From Lysobacterales bacterium (GTDB lineage Bacteria; Pseudomonadota; Gammaproteobacteria; Xanthomonadales; Marinicellaceae), in assembly GCA_020442665.1 (NCBI GenBank), contig JAGRJP010000109.1, positions 5,768-37,890 on the forward strand: DNA of 32,123 nt. The letters run 5' to 3'. The stretch's first letter is position 1; the number at the start of each line of letters is the position of its first letter. The notes beneath the pieces are model-generated. The model made no database searches, was not told the DNA's origin, and saw only the letters and a program-made list of their open reading frames with translations. Shown one piece after another: positions 24,724-32,123 of the stretch. The position numbers and the translations under genes are program-made.

Positions 24724-25848
24724 CTATGACTTTATCAACTTAAATGCTTTCGGATTAGTAATATTTTGTTTATTTTCAATATCTTGAGATAAATCTGCAG
24801 AACTTAAATTATCAATAACATCTTCCAATAATATCATCACATCATCCTTGCTTCTAGGATCAATACTGTAGATTCCTGACAATTTAGGAAACTCACTTTC
24901 AATTAAATCTTTAAATGAAGCTAAGTCAACCGGAAACAAATCGCAATGAGTGAGTGCACAAAATACATTTTCGGAGTTCCCAATCTCGGTATGTAGAAAT
25001 CTGAGATAAAATTTAAGATACATCATTGGTTCCGGACGAGATAAATCCATTAATATCACAAATGCATCCGCTGACTTGCCAACCACATCCCACAGAAAAT
25101 TAAATTTGACCTGCCCGGGTGTTCCAAAAAGCTGTAACTTTAAACCATCATTAACCTGTACCTCTGAATAATCAATGCCAACTGTGGTTTTTTCTTTATC
25201 TTTTGCAACAATATCTGTGGCTGCCACTTCCGATCCCAGAGCTTTACCATCAGATACAGTTTGCAAAGCAGTTGTCTTACCTGAACCAGGACTACCTAAA
25301 AATACCACTTTTTTTAATTTTATTTGCTCAAGTTGAATTTTCTGTGTAATGCGGCTGATAAATTTTTTCTTTCGATCCTGTTCTATTTGAACCATTTCAC
25401 GGCCTTTTCGACCAAGGAAATTACTTCTAATACTCTCAAATGCTGATTTAAAGCGATTAGCCACTGACTTTTTCTCTAGTAGGTTCGATTCCTGAACTTC
25501 ATCATTACCAACAGGAGTGAAATGGACTTCACGAGAGATTCTGTTTAATACTCCCCGAATTGTTGTTGTATTAAGGGGAGGGGTAATTTGATATTTATAC
25601 TTATGTTCATCAACAGTTATATGCGGTGTCTTTTTTACAACAACCACCACTTGAGCCTGGCTTTTATTACTTTCAGCAATAGTTTCCAAATACTCATCAA
25701 GAATAAAACAGACGTGACAATCTACAAACTCATCGGCGAACAACCAATTGTCTGTCAGACTTCCTCGTATTAAATTGCAATAACTTCTCAGTTTTGTTGC
25801 ATTACTCGGACAAACTCCCGCCGTTGATAGAATTCTGTCTTTCTTCAT
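24724..25848 (-). CDS. Ras-like small GTPase with uncharacterised N-terminal domain
   Basis: A 374-residue protein. Residues about 178-355 form a small-GTPase domain: P-loop GSPGSGKTT (185-193), switch I TTVGID (221-226), switch II LFGTPGQ (240-246) and THCD (300-303) in place of the NKxD base-recognition motif. This resembles MglA/Arf-like and actinobacterial CvnD-type GTPases. The N-terminal about 175 residues are unassigned; the QVVVVVKK strand and the ITPPLNTTTIRGVLNRI stretch hint at a degenerate receiver-like fold. ATG 25848 is preferred: AGAGAGGTGG lies just upstream and a strong promoter overlaps the longer in-frame start at 25926. First gene of the roadblock/redox cluster. Confidence 0.85.
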   Translation of the reverse strand: MKKDRILSTAGVCPSNATKLRSYCNLIRGSLTDNWLFADEFVDCHVCFILDEYLETIAESNKSQAQVVVVVKKTPHITVDEHKYKYQITPPLNTTTIRGVLNRISREVHFTPVGNDEVQESNLLEKKSVANRFKSAFESIRSNFLGRKGREMVQIEQDRKKKFISRITQKIQLEQIKLKKVVFLGSPGSGKTTALQTVSDGKALGSEVAATDIVAKDKEKTTVGIDYSEVQVNDGLKLQLFGTPGQVKFNFLWDVVGKSADAFVILMDLSRPEPMMYLKFYLRFLHTEIGNSENVFCALTHCDLFPVDLASFKDLIESEFPKLSGIYSIDPRSKDDVMILLEDVIDNLSSADLSQDIENKQNITNPKAFKLIKS

Positions 25849-25897
25849 TCTTAGCCACCTCTCTTTTATATCCCCTTTCCCAACCAAGGATAGGCTC

Positions 25898-25926
25898 ATA
25901 TTAAAGCAGTTGCTAATATAAGTCAA
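25898..25926 (-). promoter_or_regulatory. sigma70 promoter of the GTPase gene
   Basis: On the minus strand: -35 TTGACT (25926-25921), 17-bp spacer, -10 TAATAT (25903-25898). Both hexamers match consensus at 5/6. The predicted start near 25891 leaves a leader of about 43 nt to the ATG at 25848. Confidence 0.75.
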
Positions 25927-25947
25927 TGTAACCCATCAGTGCTTTCT

Positions 25948-25963
25948 GTCAACAATTGTTAAC
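25948..25963. promoter_or_regulatory. palindrome upstream of the GTPase promoter
   Basis: GTCAACAATTGTTAAC is a 16-bp inverted repeat with a perfect 10-bp core AACAATTGTT and one mismatched pair. It is centred about 65 bp upstream of the predicted GTPase transcription start, a usual place for an activator site. The binding protein is unknown. Confidence 0.45.
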
Positions 25964-26006
25964 TCGAAGTAACATTTGTCATAATCTTAATTGGGCATAA
26001 AATCTA

Positions 26007-27539
26007 TTAAAGATCTAATGCATGTCGCATGATATGGTAAATCACATTTTGTTCTATGGTTCCATGGACTAACTGACTTCCGGCCCCTGTTGCAAATATT
26101 GCTACATCTTCGCCACTGTGAGTTTCTGAATACAAAGGAATCATCGCTGCTTGTTTATAGTCCGGAGTAGTAACATCAACATGAGACAAATCCGGTCGGC
26201 TATCACCATTCACATATCCCGGACCATTAGCATAGGATAATGTTGTATAGGGTTTTCCTTGATCATCTTTTGCGAGTTGACCGATTACATTTCCTTGTTT
26301 ATCAGGAGTTTTGACCAAACCCAAGATCGGATTCCCTCTTTGAGGATAACCTGAAATATTGAAAGTATGAGAGTGATCGGAGGTAACAATAACCAGAGTT
26401 TCGTTCAAATCGACATTTTCAACGGCAGTCTGAACCGCATTGCTGAGTTCAATGGTATCAACTAAAGCCCGATAAGCATTACCGGCGTGATGGGCGTGAT
26501 CAATTCGGCCGGCTTCAACCATCAGGAAAAAAGGCTTCTCTGTATTTTTCAAAATATCCAGCGATGTCTTTGTCATTTCCGACAAACTAGGCTCACCGGA
26601 TTGATCTTTTGGATTATCATGCTCATATTGCATGTGCGATGGTTCAAACAAACCAAGCAAATGTTTCGTTTTTTTTGTATCAAGAGCATTAAATTGTTCG
26701 CTGTTCCAGACCACTTGCGAATCGGAATGTTTATCTTTCCACTCCTCCATCAAGTTCCTTTGATCTAGTCTCGCTCCTTTTTTATTTGCATATTCGGGGT
26801 CATTCATTTCATTAGGAATAAAATGCTGGCGTCCTCCTCCCATTGCGACTTCGATTCCATCGCCATAATTAAAATCAATCAATTGACTGGCAATATCGTG
26901 ACATCCTTTATCTCTTTCTTGTTGTGGAATTTCACTATCCGACTCCCAACCACGACTCACTGTATGTGCGTAAGTTGCTGCCGGTGTCGCATGTGTTAAT
27001 CGTGCTGTAGAAATCACTCCTGTACTCATTCCAAGTTTTTCAGCTTGTTCAAGCAAAGTAATCTGGCTGTTATTTTTGCCTGAGTCACAATCTCCGACTT
27101 TGACGTTACCATTCACAGAAATCACACCACCTTTTGTTTTAATTCCCGTCATCATTGCTGACATAGTTCCTGCGGAATCAGGAGTTTGCAGATTGGTGTT
27201 ATAAGTTTTTGATAAGGCAGTTTGCGGAAATTTTTCAAAACTCAGTTGGTTTTCTTCTCCGCTTTCGCCTCGTCTTTGACCTTCTAAAATCCGAGCCGCA
27301 GTTATAGTGCTGATATTCATGCCATCGCCAATAAACAATATGACATTCTTGGCTTTCATCGGAAAATTTTGTTTCTGTGATAATTGTTTAACACGATTTT
27401 GTCCTTGTTGATACCACCATTCCGGAGATTCAACCTTTAAAGGAGCATTGGTTGCTTTTACAGATTCATTGCTGACAGTTTGTGCACATGCGATAAATTG
27501 CGTGCTCAAAAGCAACGGCATAAATTTTGAAGTTTTCAT
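26007..27539 (-). CDS. phoA: alkaline phosphatase (PhoA family)
   Basis: An exported phosphomonoesterase releasing phosphate from organic esters. The 510-residue protein has the PhoA-family active site: Ser nucleophile S122 in TPDSAGTMSAM, metal-site D72 in FIGDGMN, VEAGRIDHAHH (341-351), SDHSHT (387-392) and the C-terminal ETHSGEDVAIFATG (472-485). The N-terminus MKTSKFMPLLLSTQFIACAQ ends in a lipobox-like FIAC, so it may be a lipoprotein anchored at C18, although F at -3 is less usual. No Pho box is evident, and it lies 3 nt after the MAPEG gene in a run with ggt, so control appears operonic. No Shine-Dalgarno is visible. Confidence 0.94.
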   Translation of the reverse strand: MKTSKFMPLLLSTQFIACAQTVSNESVKATNAPLKVESPEWWYQQGQNRVKQLSQKQNFPMKAKNVILFIGDGMNISTITAARILEGQRRGESGEENQLSFEKFPQTALSKTYNTNLQTPDSAGTMSAMMTGIKTKGGVISVNGNVKVGDCDSGKNNSQITLLEQAEKLGMSTGVISTARLTHATPAATYAHTVSRGWESDSEIPQQERDKGCHDIASQLIDFNYGDGIEVAMGGGRQHFIPNEMNDPEYANKKGARLDQRNLMEEWKDKHSDSQVVWNSEQFNALDTKKTKHLLGLFEPSHMQYEHDNPKDQSGEPSLSEMTKTSLDILKNTEKPFFLMVEAGRIDHAHHAGNAYRALVDTIELSNAVQTAVENVDLNETLVIVTSDHSHTFNISGYPQRGNPILGLVKTPDKQGNVIGQLAKDDQGKPYTTLSYANGPGYVNGDSRPDLSHVDVTTPDYKQAAMIPLYSETHSGEDVAIFATGAGSQLVHGTIEQNVIYHIMRHALDL

Positions 27540-27542
27540 AAA

Positions 27543-27938
27543 TTAAATTGTTTTAAGAAGAAATTGATAAATATTGAGGCATGATAATCCAACAATTGAA
27601 ACCCAGGTTATTGCAGTTCCATAAAATCGACCAAAAGAAATCCCTGATGAACCGGAAAGTCCAAATGCATGCAAAATTCTGGCAAAAACGGAGATAATTC
27701 CTATGATATGTAATACCAACACAGCACCGCCATTCAACTCATAAATTGCCATCAAAATAATTAGTATCGGAATATATTCAGTGGCATTGGCGTGAACACG
27801 AATCGCTCGCATTCCAAGTTTATCACCATTATCACCTATTCCGACTCGCTTGGTTTTACGGAAATTTACAACTTTGTATGCAAGGAATATAATCAAAAAA
27901 CCAAGAATTGAAGCATATAGTCCTGTGATATGTAACAT
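27543..27938 (-). CDS. MAPEG family membrane protein
   Basis: A 131-residue inner-membrane protein with four predicted helices (about 5-22, 52-68, 72-92, 108-127) and the MAPEG motif RVHANATEYIP (47-57). Eukaryotic relatives are glutathione transferases and eicosanoid enzymes; bacterial members are mostly uncharacterised. It sits one nt after the MBL gene, with AGAGGAAAG as ribosome site, and 3 nt before phoA. Co-occurrence with gamma-glutamyltransferase fits a glutathione-related role (inference). Confidence 0.9.
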   Translation of the reverse strand: MLHITGLYASILGFLIIFLAYKVVNFRKTKRVGIGDNGDKLGMRAIRVHANATEYIPILIILMAIYELNGGAVLVLHIIGIISVFARILHAFGLSGSSGISFGRFYGTAITWVSIVGLSCLNIYQFLLKTI

Positions 27939-27939
27939 G

Positions 27940-28778
27940 TTATCTTTCCTCTAATAGAATTTTTTGTTCATCGGTCGTACTGAAACGCCCCTCATTGAGA
28001 ACCGTTTTTGCAACAGATATTTCGGGATCATGTGTAAAGAAAAAACGATGATTTAATTGGCTATGCTCGTTTAAGAAATTGGTCTTTTCATCAATCAATA
28101 ACTCAGGAAATCGGTCATAACCCATTGAAATCGGCACATGAATCCAAGCCTTTCCCGGTATTAAATCTGCACAAAAGACCACATCAGCAATGGTCGAATG
28201 CATCATGCCGGGCGTGTGACCATCGGTAAACTCAAAAGTCACTCCCGGAAGTAAATCACAACTGGAATCATTAACAAAAACCAATCGTCCGGATTGTTCG
28301 AGCAATGCATTTAATTTGGGAATAAATGATGCACGATCTCTGGGATGCGGTTTCACAGCTCTTTGCCAATGTTTTTCTGAAACCAAATATTTGGCATTCG
28401 GAAATAACAATTCCGGTTCTTTACCGTCTTCATAGGCAGACAATAATCCACCGGCATGATCAAAATGAAGATGGCTTAAAACCACAAAATCAATATCTTG
28501 ATGAGTCATTCCATGTTGTTTTAAAGAATCCAGCAAGACGTGGTTAGGCTCATTAACACCAAATCTTTGCTTTAATTTGGGTTCGAAAAATGCTCCTATA
28601 CCTGTTTCAAACAAAATATTCTTGCCATTAAAATCTGTTGCCAACAGACAACGACAGGCAATACTCATTCGATTTAACTCATCTGTCTCAACCCAACGAG
28701 ACCATAATGCTTTCGGCGCATTGCCGAACATAGCTCCGGCATCCAGCATTTGGGAGTTTCCTTGTAACGAAATCAGTT

Positions 28779-28782
<4 letters not shown>
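27940..28782 (-). CDS. metallo-beta-lactamase-fold hydrolase
   Basis: A 280-residue cytosolic hydrolase with the zinc-binding HLHFDH motif (104-109), followed by H189 (DGHTPGMM), D206 (FCADLIPG) and H251 (FTHDPE), a full dinuclear site. The overall layout, with VDFVVLSHLHFDHAGG-like core and the phosphate-free active site, is close to N-acyl-homoserine lactonase/SoxH-like members. The substrate cannot be told from sequence; with ggt and MAPEG, a glutathione thioester or lactone is a guess. Its ATG overlaps the ggt stop (ATGA). Confidence 0.88.
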
Positions 28783-30852
<2,070 letters not shown>

Positions 30853-30889
30853 TTTCCTATTATCAAATCACAAACAATATATATGGAGT

Positions 30890-31627
30890 TTAATTCTTTG
30901 AAATCCACGGTTTTCTTTGTTTATAGCTCTCAAGACGTTCCTTATAAGAGTTCATGGAATCACCATCACCTGAGGCTTCTTTAACAATTAATTCTTGTAA
31001 TTCAATCGCTTGAGTAAAATCAGAAACCGCCGCAAGCACAGCTGCTTTCGTATCCAATACGAACCAAGGAATCATTTCACCGGCATAAATTGCCATCAAT
31101 TCATAAATGATTTTCAAGGCTTTTTCAGGGTTACGGCAATTTTTATCAGGAGATGTCGCCAAAAACCAGGCATGATTATTAAATGCCAGCTCGTGATTTC
31201 GTAGTTGAGCTTGCTCAAAAAAACTGTATGCTTTATTGCAATCTTTTTCCAAACCCGCCTGACCGTTGTAATGGAGCATTCCTAATGATTCAAATGATGC
31301 GGCATGTCCTTTTTCAGATGATTTAAGCAACCAATCAAGAGCTTCCGTTTCTTTTTCCTGATAAATTAACTCTTCTGACAAATCGTACATTGCATGAGGG
31401 TTTCCCAACTCAGCCGCTTTTTTTAGCCACTCCACTCCCTTATCATAATTCGGGGCAAAAGAGTCATTACCTTCCAAAAATTGCAAAGCCACAAAATAAG
31501 CAATTTCATCATTTCCGCTTTCGACTTGTTTCAACAAATCTTCAGGTACAACAAACTCTTTATTCTCTTGCGCATTAGATGCCAATGAAAATAAAACAGT
31601 AAATATAATTGCTAAGCTAAATTTCAT
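30890..31627 (-). CDS. exported Sel1-repeat protein
   Basis: A 245-residue protein with a Sec signal peptide (MKFSLAIIFTVLFSLASNA) and alpha-alpha repeats of the Sel1/TPR type: YDKGVEWLKKAAELGNPHAM (60-79), then ETEALDWLLKSSEKGHAASF and CNKAYSFFEQAQLRNHELAF. The C-terminal part (about 165-235) reads like further TPR helices. Such proteins are periplasmic scaffolds or regulators; the partner is unknown. The start overlaps the end of the MurD-type gene by 11 nt, using AAAGAAG inside it as a weak ribosome site. Confidence 0.85.
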   Translation of the reverse strand: MKFSLAIIFTVLFSLASNAQENKEFVVPEDLLKQVESGNDEIAYFVALQFLEGNDSFAPNYDKGVEWLKKAAELGNPHAMYDLSEELIYQEKETEALDWLLKSSEKGHAASFESLGMLHYNGQAGLEKDCNKAYSFFEQAQLRNHELAFNNHAWFLATSPDKNCRNPEKALKIIYELMAIYAGEMIPWFVLDTKAAVLAAVSDFTQAIELQELIVKEASGDGDSMNSYKERLESYKQRKPWISKN

Positions 31628-32123
31628 ACTTCTTTAATTCTTGCTGAAAAAAATCTCCACGTTCAATATAAGACTTGAATTGATCAAAACTGGGAGCCCC
31701 TGGAGATAATAAAATAATATCATCATCATTTGATTTTTCATTAGCCATTTTAATGGCTTGAGCCAGCGTTTTACAATACGTGAAGCTAAATTTCGCGTCG
31801 ATACTTTGCAAGTGGTTATATATCGCTTTACCATTCGCTCCCGAAATTAACAATAATTTGGGTGGGCTTTCATTGAGGGACTCGGCAAATTCTGTCCAAT
31901 CATTGCCACGATCAAAACCTCCGACCAACAATATTGTTCGGTTTCGATCAACTGTTCCTAAGGCTGCCATCGTTGCAATCGGTGTGGTTGAAATGCTGTC
32001 ATTAATAGCATGATGTTTGCCGATTTTACCGAGATATTGCAAACGATGTGCTAAGGGCTGAAATGTTTTCACAGCTTCCAAACACTGGTTCAAATCCAGA
32101 TTGATGAGCTGACAAATAGTTAA
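31617..32123 (-). CDS. MurD-type UDP-N-acetylmuramoyl-alanine--glutamate ligase, C-terminal part
   Basis: The last 168 codons of a Mur ligase; the frame is open to the window edge and the 5' part lies outside. It carries the end of the central domain (FQPLAHRLQYLG, like the MurD glpHR segment) and the C-terminal domain, with LVGGFDRGNDW and ILLSPGAPSFDQFKSYIERGDFF, the latter strongly MurD-like. The usual MurD motif NDSKATN is replaced by NDSISTT (HAINDSISTTPIATMAAL), which lacks the lysine. Divergent MurD forms, including the L-Glu-adding MurD2 of Xanthomonas as I recall it, have such a motif. Hence MurD or MurD2 is left open. Overlaps the Sel1 gene by 11 nt. Confidence 0.85.
   Translation of the reverse strand, partial: LTICQLINLDLNQCLEAVKTFQPLAHRLQYLGKIGKHHAINDSISTTPIATMAALGTVDRNRTILLVGGFDRGNDWTEFAESLNESPPKLLLISGANGKAIYNHLQSIDAKFSFTYCKTLAQAIKMANEKSNDDDIILLSPGAPSFDQFKSYIERGDFFQQELKKYEI

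Overview
The window looks like a chromosomal segment of an AT-rich, probably marine gammaproteobacterium. A Marinicella-like or related lineage is my inference from gene content; no 16S gene is present to test it. Supporting signs are a fused chorismate mutase/prephenate dehydrogenase (T-protein), the rplU-rpmA pair, a FimT/GspH pseudopilin, an ALDH16-type aldehyde dehydrogenase beside deoC, and large secreted multidomain proteins. I see no prophage, transposase gene or CRISPR array.

Layout. 1-23 is the 5' end of a minus-strand tRNA (probably Met) with its promoter. 109-3794 is a tyrosine/homogentisate catabolic unit: a MarR regulator divergent from hpd-hmgA-fahA, with two near-identical palindromes between them. 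3830-6243 (minus) holds a pseudopilin, lgt and a voltage-gated-type K+ channel. 6404-9515 holds a CPA2 antiporter, tyrA and a CsgG-family secreted protein. 9566-9851 is AT-rich and has no convincing gene. 9912-13640 (minus) encodes two exported proteins, one of 986 aa with a distinctive acidic C-terminal tail. 13716-18085 is a deoxyribose/deoxynucleoside catabolic operon: SorC-family regulator, deoC and a two-domain ALDH16 dehydrogenase. rplU-rpmA and uvrA follow, divergently.

The most unusual region is 21845-25963 (minus). A Ras-like GTPase with an uncharacterised N-terminal domain is followed by two roadblock/LC7-type genes, a ferredoxin/flavin reductase, a truncated haemoglobin with a C-terminal zinc-ribbon-like tail and a double CDGSH iron-sulphur protein. 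It resembles, in logic only, MglA/MglB modules and actinobacterial conservons, coupled here to an O2/NO-type redox module. One of the two roadblock-like genes has an in-frame TAA, followed two codons later by a possible restart ATG. A perfect CRP-type palindrome lies upstream of it.

26007-30679 (minus) is a tightly packed run: ferredoxin, gamma-glutamyltransferase, metallo-beta-lactamase-fold hydrolase, MAPEG protein and alkaline phosphatase. Just upstream is a remnant of a second ferredoxin cut by a MITE-like repeat of about 75 bp. The window ends with a Sel1-repeat protein and the C-terminal part of a MurD-type ligase whose usual NDSKATN motif is replaced.
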